Source of the DNA: Chloroflexota bacterium
GTDB taxonomy: Bacteria > Chloroflexota > UBA6077 > CF-72
DNA length: 44,390 bases
Assembly (NCBI GenBank): GCA_019247515.1
Contig: JAFAOS010000541.1
Span: 1-44,390 of the forward strand
Direction: 5' to 3'
In this document: piece by piece, positions 34,115 through 42,346 of the stretch
How the letters are laid out: every line of letters starts with the position of its first letter
Position numbering within the stretch: the first letter of the stretch is position 1
Program-made: the position numbers and the translations under genes
Notes under the pieces: model-generated
What the model saw: only the letters and a program-made list of their open reading frames with translations
What the model was told of the DNA's origin: nothing
Databases searched by the model: none

Positions 34115-34399
34115 GTGGTGAAGATTCCAGGCCTCATACAGGTCTTCAACGTCCAGTGCGTGATGTGCGGCCGCGCCTCAGGTCAACTGATCAACGGCGC
34201 CTTCGTCCCCAATCAGCGCGTCAAACGTCCCGTCGCGGCTAAGAACGGGTCTCGCTGTGGCGAATGCGGCGGCAACCTTTATCTGGAGCCGGACGAGTCG
34301 GTGACCCCGTTCATGGCTACGCAGATCGCTGCCCAGCGCACCGCCGCCCAGCAACAGGCCAAAGCCAGCCTCCAGAGCAGCGCCCTTCGCGCTGCCTGA
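34115..34399 (+). CDS. Small zinc-ribbon protein, function unknown
   Basis: 94 aa from GTG 34115 (GTG 34118 also possible), with SD GGGAGGG 8 nt upstream. Two Cys pairs (CVMCG near residue 15 and CGECGG near 48) form a zinc-ribbon-like module. This is followed by NLYLEPDESVTPFMATQIA and an Ala/Gln-rich helical tail. No enzyme domain and no recognised family. Single gene between gdhA and a minus-strand hypothetical. Confidence 0.7.
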   Translation: MVKIPGLIQVFNVQCVMCGRASGQLINGAFVPNQRVKRPVAAKNGSRCGECGGNLYLEPDESVTPFMATQIAAQRTAAQQQAKASLQSSALRAA

Positions 34400-34417
34400 C
34401 CCGACCCGGATAGACCT

Positions 34418-34693
34418 TCAGGAATCTTCGAAGGGCAGTCTGCCACCCGCGCACACTGCCCGCCACAGTGGCGCCAGCTCATCCGCCAGCAGCTCGTCGC
34501 CCATGTCGGTCGACTCTTGCAGCTCGCTCAGGCGGGCATCGAAGCCACCCGCGTCGGGCGCGTCCTCGCACAGAGCTGCCAGACGCTCCATCTTGAGCCG
34601 CAGCGGGTGCCGCACGCTGTGGCCCGCCGCGCGCGACCATTGCCGCTCGTACTCGTGCATCACGGCGCGACAGAAGACCCGCGGCTCGGGCAT
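34418..34693 (-). CDS. Hypothetical small protein
   Basis: 91 aa from ATG 34693; the frame remains open upstream into the thiN region but this is the first convincing start. It is charged and helical: VMHEYERQWSRAAGHSVRHPLRLKMERLAAL, then ARLSELQESTDMGDELLADELAPLWRAVC. I do not recognise the family. Divergent from thiN with a 20 bp gap. Codon use and GC fit the neighbours, so it is probably real. Confidence 0.55.
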   Translation of the reverse strand: MPEPRVFCRAVMHEYERQWSRAAGHSVRHPLRLKMERLAALCEDAPDAGGFDARLSELQESTDMGDELLADELAPLWRAVCAGGRLPFEDS

Positions 34694-34713
34694 ACCCGGT
34701 AGTCTATGAAATC

Positions 34714-35361
34714 GTGCCAGCGGCCCTGGTCTTCGCCGCGGCGCCGCTGGAGCCCACCGCGCGTCTCGCTGCCCGACTCGCCGGCCTGGACTCGCCATCG
34801 GTCATCGCCGCGGACGACGGCGCCACGACAGCGCTCGCCTTCGGCCTGACACCCGACCTGGTGATCGGCGACCTGGACTCGGTCGCCGCGTCCACGCTCG
34901 AGCAGCTGCGGCGCCGCCAGGTGCCCGTCGAAACGCTTCCGCGCGACAAGAACGCGACAGATGGCCAGCTGGCGATCCAGCGCGCGCTCGAGTCGCGGCC
35001 CTCCGAGCTCTTTCTGGTCGGCTTCCTGGGCGGTCCCCGACTCGACCAGGCGCTGGCCAACGTCCTGTTGCTGACGACGATCGAGACGCCGACGGTTCTC
35101 CTCGACGCCCGCAACGAATGCCGTCTGCTGCGCCCGCGGACACCCTTGACCTGGACGGCCGACCCCGAAGAAGTGATCTCGCTGATTCCGCTTGCCACCA
35201 CGGTGGATGGCGTGAGCACGGCGGGTCTGCGATGGCCGCTGCGCGACGAACCGCTGTATTTCGGCGATACGCGGGGCGTGAGCAACGAGCCGGTGGAGGC
35301 GCAGGTGACCGTTCAAACGCGCGCCGGCCTGCTATTGGTGACCCGACACTTTCCCCTATAG
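34714..35361 (+). CDS. thiN: Thiamine pyrophosphokinase
   Basis: 215 aa from GTG 34714. It converts thiamine plus ATP to thiamine diphosphate. Family blocks: VIAADDGATTALAFGLTPDLVIGDLDSV, LPRDKNATDGQLAIQ (usual DxTDxE-type motif, here with Gln), FLGGPRLDQALANVLLL (usual GGRxDH) and the C-terminal beta-sandwich STAGLRWPLRDEPLYFGDTRGVSNEP. The Glu-to-Gln and His-to-Gln changes at normally conserved positions are notable but family assignment is secure. TAGTCT (34700-34705) lies 8 nt upstream as a possible -10. With thiD it suggests thiamine salvage. Confidence 0.9.
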   Translation: MPAALVFAAAPLEPTARLAARLAGLDSPSVIAADDGATTALAFGLTPDLVIGDLDSVAASTLEQLRRRQVPVETLPRDKNATDGQLAIQRALESRPSELFLVGFLGGPRLDQALANVLLLTTIETPTVLLDARNECRLLRPRTPLTWTADPEEVISLIPLATTVDGVSTAGLRWPLRDEPLYFGDTRGVSNEPVEAQVTVQTRAGLLLVTRHFPL

Positions 35362-35362
35362 T
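35357..35362 (+). promoter_or_regulatory. -10 element upstream of the aminotransferase-serA pair
   Basis: TATAGT overlapping the thiN stop, 9 nt before the ATG at 35372, with TTGGTG 16 bp upstream. Same placement as at gdhA. Confidence 0.45.
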
Positions 35363-35371
35363 CGCGAAGGC

Positions 35372-36514
35372 ATGGTCGCCCAGAACCTGCGCACGCCGGG
35401 CCCGACGCCCCTGCCGCCAGCCGTCCGCGAGGCGCTCTCGCGCGACATGGTCAACCACCGCGGCCCCGAGTTCGCGGCCATCCTGCGCGAATGCATTGAT
35501 GGCCTCAAATGGGCCTACCAGGTGAACGAGCACGACGTCGTCATCCTGACCACTTCGGGCACCGGCGGCCTCGAATCACTGGTCGCCAACACGCTCAGTC
35601 CAGGGCAACGGCTGCTGGTGGCCAGCATCGGCAACTTCGGGGAGCGCATGGCCCAGATCGCGCGCGTGTTCGGCGCCGAGGTCACCCAGATCGACGTGCA
35701 GCCCGGGCAGGCGCTGGAGCCGCAATTGCTGGCCGACGCGCTGCGCGCCAACCCGCGCATCGAGACGGTCTTCGTCACTCACAACGAGACCTCCACGGGC
35801 GTCCTGAACCCGCTGCAGGCGCTCGCCGAAGCGGTCCATCAGGTTCGGGCCGATGCGCTCATCCTCGTCGACGGCATCAGCTCCGTCAGCTCGGTGCCCG
35901 TCGAGCCCGAGGCCTGGGGCTGCGACGTGGTCGTCGCCGGCTCGCAGAAGGGCTGGATGACGCCGCCCGGGCTGGCCTTCGTTTCCATCTCGCCGCGTGC
36001 CTGGGAGCGCCAGGCCCGGTCGACGATGCCGAAGTTTTATTTCGACTGGCGGCTCGCCCGACGTTCGGCCGAGTCCGGCGAGACGCCCTGGACGCCGGCC
36101 ATCAGCCTCTTCTACGCGCTGCAAGCCGGACTGCGACTCATGCGCGAGGAGGGCCTCGAGCGCATCTTCGCGCGTCACGAGCGCCTGGCGCGCTACACGC
36201 GCGAGGGCCTGGCGGACCTCGACGTCCGCCTGCTGGCCGATCCGCGCTTCGCCTCGCCAACGGTCACCACCGCCTGGCTGCCAGATGGAGTGAACGGCAA
36301 GGCCCTGCTCACCGCACTCGACGAACGTGACGGCGTGGTGCTGGCCGGCGGCCAGGGCAATTTGTCGGGCAAGATCTTTCGCGTCGGGCACATGGGCTGG
36401 GTCGACCAGGCCGAGCTGGACGCCGTGCTGCGCGCGCTCCAGGTCGAGCTGAACTCCATCCGCGCGCCCACCGCCAGGAGCTTTTCCCCAGTGAGCTCGC
36501 CCGAGGCCAGATAG
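35372..36514 (+). CDS. Class V aminotransferase (alanine-glyoxylate / serine-pyruvate type), probable phosphoserine aminotransferase
   Basis: 380 aa. PLP fold-type I, class V: TPGPTPLPPAVREALS, NHRGPEFAAIL, TTSGTGGLESLVANTL, THNETSTGVLNPL, ILVDGISSVSSVP and the PLP Lys193 in GSQKGWMTPPGLAF. This is the AGXT/SPT subgroup, not the SerC subgroup. It is followed after 6 bp by serA. In some archaea and bacteria an AGXT-like enzyme beside serA serves as phosphoserine aminotransferase, so that role is inferred here. Glyoxylate or pyruvate transamination is the alternative. Confidence 0.9.
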   Translation: MVAQNLRTPGPTPLPPAVREALSRDMVNHRGPEFAAILRECIDGLKWAYQVNEHDVVILTTSGTGGLESLVANTLSPGQRLLVASIGNFGERMAQIARVFGAEVTQIDVQPGQALEPQLLADALRANPRIETVFVTHNETSTGVLNPLQALAEAVHQVRADALILVDGISSVSSVPVEPEAWGCDVVVAGSQKGWMTPPGLAFVSISPRAWERQARSTMPKFYFDWRLARRSAESGETPWTPAISLFYALQAGLRLMREEGLERIFARHERLARYTREGLADLDVRLLADPRFASPTVTTAWLPDGVNGKALLTALDERDGVVLAGGQGNLSGKIFRVGHMGWVDQAELDAVLRALQVELNSIRAPTARSFSPVSSPEAR

Positions 36515-36520
36515 CGCGCG

Positions 36521-38119
36521 TTGACGACCACTTCCCAGCGGAAGCACCTGGTCCTGGTCGCCGACCCGATCGCCGAAGTCGGACTCGACCTTCTCCGACC
36601 GGGTGCACGAGTTGAGGTGGCCGTCGCCAATCGCGAGCGGTTCGATCGCTACCTGCCGGAGGCGGATGCGCTGCTCGTCCGCAGCGAAACGCGCGTCACC
36701 GCCGACGTCCTGCAGCACGCGCCGCGTCTACGGGTCATCGGGCGAGCCGGCGCCGGCGTCGACACCATCGACGTCGACGCGGCCACCGCACGCGGTATCG
36801 TGGTGGTCAACGCGCCGGGCGGCAACGCGGTCGCCGCGGCAGAGCATGCCCTGGCATTGATGTTTGCCCTGGCGCGGCGGGTTGCCGCCGCCGACGCGTC
36901 GATGAAGCGCGGCGAGTGGCATCGGGCCGCGTATATGGGCTCGGAGTTGACGGGCAAGACGCTGGGCCTGATCGGCCTTGGTCGGGTGGGTGGCGAGGTT
37001 GCCCGACGCGCGCTCGGCCTCGACATGCGCGTGCTCGTGTACGACCCCTACGTGCCTGACGAGCACGTCCAGCGACTCGGGCTCGAACCGTTGGACCTTG
37101 AAAGCCTGCTCCAGGGCGCCGACATTGTCTCGCTGCATGTGCCGCTCACCGAAGCCACGCGCGGCATTCTCAGCGCGGCGCGCCTGGCGTGCATGCGACC
37201 GGATGCGTTGCTGATCAACTGCGCGCGTGGGGGACTGGTCGACGAGCAGGCGCTGCGGGCGGCCCTCGACGCCGGCAACCTGGCCGGCGCCGGCATCGAC
37301 GTCTATTCCCATGAGCCGGTGGACGCCGACGACCCGCTGCCCAGGCATCCTCGGGTCGTCGCCACGCCCCACCTGGGCGCATCCACCGTTGAAGCGCAGG
37401 CGCAGGTCGCCGTCCAGGTTGCCAACGAGGTGCTGGCGGCCCTCGACGGACGGCCGACCCAGTTCGCGGTCAACGCGCCGAGCCTGCGGCCCGAGGATGT
37501 CGAGTTCCTCGAGCCGTACCTCGGGCTCATGGTGATGCTCGGCAAGCTGGCGACGCAGCTTGCGGACGGTCGCCTGCGGTCCGCCGAGATCAGCTATCGC
37601 GGTGAGATTGCCGAACGGAACGTGGGCGTCTTGACCGCGGCGGCCGTGCAGGGGCTGCTCGAGCCTGTCTCCGCCACGCCGGTCAACCTGGTCAATGCGC
37701 GCCTGTTGGCGCAACAGCGCGGCCTGGAGATCGTTGAAAGCAGGTCGAGCACGCCCGCTCGCTACACCAGCCTGGTGCGCGTCGCGGTCCTCACGCGCGA
37801 CGGCTTGACCAGTGTCGCGGGTGTGATATCCGATGGCCGAGCCAACGTGGTACAGATCGATGAGTATGAGCTGCACCTGCCGCCGACGCCGGGCTATCTG
37901 CTGGTCACCCAGCACGTCGACCGCCCCGGCATCATCGGTCGGGTGGGCACGTTGCTCGGCGAAGCGGACATCAACATCTCGTCGATGCAGGTCGGCCGGC
38001 GCGCTCCGCGAGGCGCGGCGCTGATGCTGCTGTCGGTGGACGAGCCGGTGCCGGTCGACGTCGTCGAGCGCATCCGCCAGGCGGCGAGTATCGAAACCAT
38101 CAAAGTCATCAAGCTTTGA
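36521..38119 (+). CDS. serA: D-3-phosphoglycerate dehydrogenase (long form with ACT domain)
   Basis: 532 aa from TTG 36521. First step of serine synthesis: 3-phosphoglycerate to 3-phosphohydroxypyruvate with NAD. N-terminal substrate domain (DALLVRSETRVTADVL; GRAGAGVDTIDVDAA), Rossmann domain GLIGLGRVGGEVARRA, catalytic RGGLVDEQAL (Arg), a Glu in IDVYSHEPV and the His in VVATPHLGAST. An intervening ~120-residue ASB domain and a C-terminal ACT domain (YLLVTQHVDRPGIIGRVGTLLGEADINISSMQVGR) suggest serine feedback regulation. Coupled upstream to the aminotransferase; its stop overlaps the next TTG. Confidence 0.95.
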   Translation: MTTTSQRKHLVLVADPIAEVGLDLLRPGARVEVAVANRERFDRYLPEADALLVRSETRVTADVLQHAPRLRVIGRAGAGVDTIDVDAATARGIVVVNAPGGNAVAAAEHALALMFALARRVAAADASMKRGEWHRAAYMGSELTGKTLGLIGLGRVGGEVARRALGLDMRVLVYDPYVPDEHVQRLGLEPLDLESLLQGADIVSLHVPLTEATRGILSAARLACMRPDALLINCARGGLVDEQALRAALDAGNLAGAGIDVYSHEPVDADDPLPRHPRVVATPHLGASTVEAQAQVAVQVANEVLAALDGRPTQFAVNAPSLRPEDVEFLEPYLGLMVMLGKLATQLADGRLRSAEISYRGEIAERNVGVLTAAAVQGLLEPVSATPVNLVNARLLAQQRGLEIVESRSSTPARYTSLVRVAVLTRDGLTSVAGVISDGRANVVQIDEYELHLPPTPGYLLVTQHVDRPGIIGRVGTLLGEADINISSMQVGRRAPRGAALMLLSVDEPVPVDVVERIRQAASIETIKVIKL

Positions 38120-38976
38120 ACTTCTCAAGACTCAAACACACACTCGAAAAGTTCAGTGTCAACGCGCGCTCGATCCGCGCGCCGCAGGGTCCGCCGCTGG
38201 GCAGCTACCCGCCCGCGCTGCGGCGCGTCTTCTTCTGGTATGACTCGCTGACCGACTGGCAGCGCATCCGGTACGCCGGGGTGGCCATCGTGTTCCTGCT
38301 CGCGTGCGGCGGCTATTTGCTGGGGCTGGGCAGCGCGGTCGTCCTGGCGCGCGTCGACGCCGAGGACCCGACCCTGGCCGCCGCGCTGACGCCCACCGAC
38401 GCACCCGCCGCCGAGCCGACCGAGACCCCGCTGCCCGCCACGCCCACGGCACCGCCGACGAATACGCTCGTGCCCTCACCCACACCCCGCCCGCCGACGG
38501 CAACGCCGACTGCCACGCCGTTCAGCGCACCCATCATTGCCGAGCCGCCCGCCGCTCCGCGCGAGCTGCCCGCCGCGCCGGCGGCGCCCGCCCTGAGCGG
38601 CACAGGCGCGCGTGCCACGGCCGCGCCTGCCAGACCGCGTAACGTCGAAACCGGGCCGGCGCCAGCGCTCGCCACCGCGACTCCGCCGCGCCTGGTACGC
38701 ACCGTGCCAACCGCCGCCGTCGTGGCCACCTCGGTCCGAGAGCCCGTGCGTGAAGCCACGTCAGCGCCGACGACGCGAGCGCCGTCGCAACAGCTCAGCA
38801 CGCCGGCGCCGACGCAGGCCGCCGTCCAACCCACGCCGCTCCTCAAGCCCGCCGCCGCGACCGCCGTGCCCACGCGAGCCCAGGCCGGTCCATCCACGCA
38901 GAATGCACAGCCAACCGCTCTTCTCCAACCCGTCCAGCCGCAGCCAACGACCGCCCGAACGCCTGCCTCGCGCTAG
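38116..38976 (+). CDS. Single-pass membrane protein with long Pro/Thr/Ala-rich exposed tail
   Basis: 286 aa from TTG 38116, which overlaps the serA stop (TTGA). The first ~50 residues are cytoplasmic and basic, followed by one TM segment (YAGVAIVFLLACGGYLLGLGSAVVLA). The rest, about 200 residues, is low complexity (PTETPLPATPTAPPT; PSPTPRPPTATPTATP), typical of unstructured surface tails and possibly O-glycosylated. No enzyme domain. Co-transcription with serA is likely by overlap but a functional link is not evident. Confidence 0.7.
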   Translation: MNFSRLKHTLEKFSVNARSIRAPQGPPLGSYPPALRRVFFWYDSLTDWQRIRYAGVAIVFLLACGGYLLGLGSAVVLARVDAEDPTLAAALTPTDAPAAEPTETPLPATPTAPPTNTLVPSPTPRPPTATPTATPFSAPIIAEPPAAPRELPAAPAAPALSGTGARATAAPARPRNVETGPAPALATATPPRLVRTVPTAAVVATSVREPVREATSAPTTRAPSQQLSTPAPTQAAVQPTPLLKPAAATAVPTRAQAGPSTQNAQPTALLQPVQPQPTTARTPASR

Positions 38977-39013
38977 CGGCCCCACCGAGATTCTCGGCCG
39001 CGCCACGAGCGCT

Positions 39014-39019
39014 TATACT
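39014..39019 (+). promoter_or_regulatory. -10 element for a leaderless argF transcript
   Basis: TATACT ends 6 nt before the GTG of argF, placing the expected transcription start at the G of the start codon. TTCTCG lies 17 bp upstream as a weak -35. Confidence 0.5.
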
Positions 39020-39025
39020 CAGCGC

Positions 39026-40006
39026 GTGTTGCCGCCGCTTGCGCCTCACGCGGCGCAAGCCGCACCCGTGGCGTCCCCCGCTCAGCGCCTGGCGCCGCGC
39101 CACTATCTCAGCGTGGCGGACCTGTCTCCACAGGAAATCCTCGACCTGCTCGATCGTGCGCTCGAGTTGAAGCGCTTCGGCAAGCCCACCGACACGCGTC
39201 TGGCCGGCCGCACGGCTGCGCTGGTCTTTCAGAAGCCTTCGCTCCGCACCCGCGTGTCCTTCGAGGTCGCCATGCTCCAACTGGGGGGCAGCGCGGTGTA
39301 CCTGTCGCCCGCGGAGGTCCAGCTCGGGCAGCGCGAAGGCGCGGTCGACGTGGCGCGTGTGCTGAGCCGCTACGTCGACGCCATCGTTGCGCGCGTGTTT
39401 CTGCATGCGGACGTCATCGCGCTGGCCGAGAATGCGTCGGTACCCGTGATCAACGCGCTGAGCGATCGCGAACACCCGTGCCAGATTCTGGCTGACCTGC
39501 TGACCCTGTACGAACGGCGGGGCAGTTTGAAGGGCTTGCGACTGGCCTACGTCGGCGATGGCAACAACGTCGCGCACTCGCTGGCGCTGGTCGCGCCGAG
39601 CCTGGGCATCGACCTGTGTTTTGCGTGTCCGGACGGCTACGAGCCCGATCCCGGCATCATGGCCGAGGCGCAGGCCGGCGCGGCTTCGGGCAGCATCGAG
39701 CTGTTTCGCGATCCACAAGAGGCGGTTCGCGGCGTCGACGCGGTGTATACCGATACCTGGTACAGCATGGGCCAGGAGAGCGAGGCGGAAGCGCGAGCGC
39801 CGATCTTTCGACGGTTCCAGCTCAACGACGCGCTGCTTGCCGAGGCGGCGCCCGACGCGCTGGCGATGCACTGCCTGCCGGCGCATCGTAACCAGGAAAT
39901 AACCGACGCCGTCATGGATGGCACTGCCTCGGTTGTCTACGATCAGGCTGAGAACCGTTTACACGTGCAAAAGGCTCTACTGCTCAAACTGTTCGGTCAG
40001 GACTGA
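39026..40006 (+). CDS. argF: Ornithine carbamoyltransferase
   Basis: 326 aa from GTG 39026; the open frame upstream belongs to low-complexity sequence of the previous gene in another frame. It makes citrulline from ornithine and carbamoyl phosphate. Carbamoyl-phosphate motif FQKPSLRTRVSFEVAMLQLGG (SLRTR instead of STRTR, also seen in other bacteria), DREHPCQILADLLT, YVGDGNNVAHSLA, DTWYSMGQESE and HCLPAHRNQEITDAV. Other arg genes are not adjacent. The N-terminal ~25 residues are Ala/Pro rich. CdaA follows 2 bp later. Confidence 0.94.
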   Translation: MLPPLAPHAAQAAPVASPAQRLAPRHYLSVADLSPQEILDLLDRALELKRFGKPTDTRLAGRTAALVFQKPSLRTRVSFEVAMLQLGGSAVYLSPAEVQLGQREGAVDVARVLSRYVDAIVARVFLHADVIALAENASVPVINALSDREHPCQILADLLTLYERRGSLKGLRLAYVGDGNNVAHSLALVAPSLGIDLCFACPDGYEPDPGIMAEAQAGAASGSIELFRDPQEAVRGVDAVYTDTWYSMGQESEAEARAPIFRRFQLNDALLAEAAPDALAMHCLPAHRNQEITDAVMDGTASVVYDQAENRLHVQKALLLKLFGQD

Positions 40007-40008
40007 AC

Positions 40009-40959
40009 GTGGATTTCGCAGCACCGATCGATCGGGCGGTCGCGCTGCTGCAGGGCGTCTGGCAGTCATTCCCGGGCCGCTTCGGCTTCAGCACGATCGT
40101 CGACGTCGCCATCGTCGCGGTGCTGATCTACTGGCTGCTCAGCCTGATCTCCGGCACCTCGGCCGCGCCAATCGTGCGCGGCATTCTGATCCTGCTGGTG
40201 CTCGGTTTCGTCCTGAGCAACGTGTTCAACCTGACCATGCTGCAGTTCTTGCTGCGCAACTCGATCCCCGCCCTGATCATCGCCATCCCCGTGTTGTTCC
40301 AGCCCGAGATCCGCCGGGCGCTCGAACAGTTGGGTCGGGCCGGATCGCTCATTCCGCGTACTACTGCTGTCTCGCCCAATACCCGGCTGGCGGAGACCAT
40401 CGCTCGCGCCGCGCAGCAACTGGCCGAGCGACGCTTCGGCGCGCTGCTGGTCATCGAGCGCTCGACGCCGCTGGGCGAATACGCGTCCAAGGGTGTGGCC
40501 ATGGACGCGCTGCTGTCGTCGGAGCTGCTGCTCAACATCTTCTGGCCGAACTCACCACTGCACGACGGGGCGGTCATCATCCACGGCGACCGGGTCGTGG
40601 CCGCCGGCGTGGTCCTGCCGCTGTCGCAATCACCGACGGTCGAGCACATGGGTACCCGCCACCGCGCGGGTATCGGCATCACTGAGATCGCCGACGCGAT
40701 CGCCGTCGTCGTCTCGGAAGAGACCGGCACCATCTCGCTGGCCAACGCCGGCCGCATGGTGCGCAACCTGGGCGAAGCTCGCCTGCAAAAAGTGCTGTCC
40801 ATCCTGGATCGATCGGCGGCCTTCGGCACCAACGGGCGCCCGGTGGTGGGTCTGCTCAGCTTGCCGGGCCTGGGCCGCCACCGAGACCCGCGCGGAGCCA
40901 GCCGAAAGTCGTCAGCCTCGTCCGCAAAGGGCGATGATTCCGAGACTGACGCGGCCTGA
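40009..40959 (+). CDS. cdaA: Membrane diadenylate cyclase CdaA
   Basis: 316 aa from GTG 40009. Three TM segments occupy roughly residues 25-95 (VAIVAVLIYWLLSLISG; GILILLVLGFVLSNVF; PALIIAIPVLFQPEIRRALEQLGR). The DAC domain follows with DGA (186-188, in LHDGAVII) and RHR (217-219, in GTRHRAGIG), the catalytic signature for making c-di-AMP from two ATP. The C-terminal ~30 residues are charged and probably disordered. It is followed by the YbbR-type regulator cdaR, the usual cdaA-cdaR order; glmM, often third, is missing here. Confidence 0.95.
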   Translation: MDFAAPIDRAVALLQGVWQSFPGRFGFSTIVDVAIVAVLIYWLLSLISGTSAAPIVRGILILLVLGFVLSNVFNLTMLQFLLRNSIPALIIAIPVLFQPEIRRALEQLGRAGSLIPRTTAVSPNTRLAETIARAAQQLAERRFGALLVIERSTPLGEYASKGVAMDALLSSELLLNIFWPNSPLHDGAVIIHGDRVVAAGVVLPLSQSPTVEHMGTRHRAGIGITEIADAIAVVVSEETGTISLANAGRMVRNLGEARLQKVLSILDRSAAFGTNGRPVVGLLSLPGLGRHRDPRGASRKSSASSAKGDDSETDAA

Positions 40960-40985
40960 GCCGTCGACCCGTCCGGTAACGTTCC

Positions 40986-42260
40986 ATGCGCCTCCCATTC
41001 ACGATTGACCTCGGCCGGGGCGCCTTCGCCCTGGGACTGGCGGTTCTGCTCTACTTCGTCACCCTCAGCGAGACCAATCCGTTCGATCAGCGCGAAACGA
41101 ACTACTCCGTCCCGGTTCAGGTGGTGAACGTGCCGCCCGGTCTGGTGGTGACCACCCCGCAGCAGTCGGTTCGGCTGTGGGTGACCGCGCCGCAAAACGT
41201 GTTCACCCGGTTGCAGCCCGAGAACTTCACCGCCCAGGTCGATGCCACGGGCGCGGCCGCGGGTGACACGCAGCTGCCGATCAGCGCTTCGTCGACGGAC
41301 CCGGAGGTGCGCAGCGTGTCGCCGGATCCTGCCAATCTGCTGCTGCACCTGGAGGAGGTCCGCGATCAGGTGGTGCCCGTGCGCGCCAACCTGCAGGGCC
41401 AGGCCGCTTCGGGCTACACGGTCGGGACGGCGGCGGTCGACCCACCCCGGATCACCGTGACCGGCGCCGCGAGCCTCGTCGGCCGCGCCAGCGAAGCCGT
41501 GGTCGACGTCAACATCGACCACGTTACCGTCTCGATCAACGGCGCATTCACCCCGCGCATCCTGGACGACCGCGGCAACGACCTGAAGGACCTGAACCTG
41601 CGCGCGTCGCCGCAGTCCGTCACCGTCCAGGTGCCGATCACCCAGCAGACGCTTTACAAGCAAGTTGGCATCCGGCCGAACATCCAGGGCCAGCCGGCGC
41701 CCGGCTACGCGTTGCAGCCGGTCGAGGTGAACCCGCCCACCACGACGCTGGTGGGTGATTCGGCTAGCCTGGAAGCGGTCAACTTCGTCGATACCGCCCC
41801 GATCGACATCAGCGGCATCTCGAGCACGGTCGTGCGCAACATCGCGCTTTCGCCGCCGCCGCGCACGCTCCTGCTCCAGGATGGTCAGACGGTGACGGTC
41901 ACGATGCGAGTGACCACGCTGCCGATGACCCAGACCGTGCGCGTGGCGCCATCGGTGATCAACCTGTCGGGCGCCGTGCAACTTGCCCACCCGCTGGACC
42001 TGGTGTCGGTGACGATCTCAGGACCCGCGCCCACGCTCCAGAACCTGACGCTCAGCCCGAATGATTTCAAGGTCGTCGTCGATGCCAGCGGCAAGGGACC
42101 AGGCCGCTACACGCTCGACGTCAAAGTCCAGCAGGTCCCGGCGGGTCTGACGATGGAGGACTTCACCCCCAAACAGGTGCAGGTCGATCTGGAGCAGGCG
42201 CCGGCCACGCCTACGCCCGTCCCCCAGCCCTCGCCGACGCCAGCGAGCCAGCCCGGTTGA
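40986..42260 (+). CDS. cdaR: YbbR-domain protein CdaR, regulator of CdaA
   Basis: 424 aa from ATG 40986. An N-terminal TM anchor (GAFALGLAVLLYFVTLSETNP) is followed by about four extracytoplasmic YbbR repeats. Their recurring units read VPVQVVNVPPGLVV, VPVRANLQGQAASGYTVG, IRPNIQGQPAPGYALQ and VRVAPSVINLSGAVQLAH. The end is a PTPVPQPSPTPASQP tail. CdaR binds CdaA and modulates c-di-AMP synthesis, probably in response to cell-wall state. It is in an operon with cdaA. Confidence 0.92.
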   Translation: MRLPFTIDLGRGAFALGLAVLLYFVTLSETNPFDQRETNYSVPVQVVNVPPGLVVTTPQQSVRLWVTAPQNVFTRLQPENFTAQVDATGAAAGDTQLPISASSTDPEVRSVSPDPANLLLHLEEVRDQVVPVRANLQGQAASGYTVGTAAVDPPRITVTGAASLVGRASEAVVDVNIDHVTVSINGAFTPRILDDRGNDLKDLNLRASPQSVTVQVPITQQTLYKQVGIRPNIQGQPAPGYALQPVEVNPPTTTLVGDSASLEAVNFVDTAPIDISGISSTVVRNIALSPPPRTLLLQDGQTVTVTMRVTTLPMTQTVRVAPSVINLSGAVQLAHPLDLVSVTISGPAPTLQNLTLSPNDFKVVVDASGKGPGRYTLDVKVQQVPAGLTMEDFTPKQVQVDLEQAPATPTPVPQPSPTPASQPG

Positions 42261-42346
42261 GTTCGCCAGTGGTCGATATGCACAGTGCCCGTCGAGCATG
42301 CGTCAATTCACCCGAATGGGTCCGCGCTGGGGGAAGTGTTTGACCC

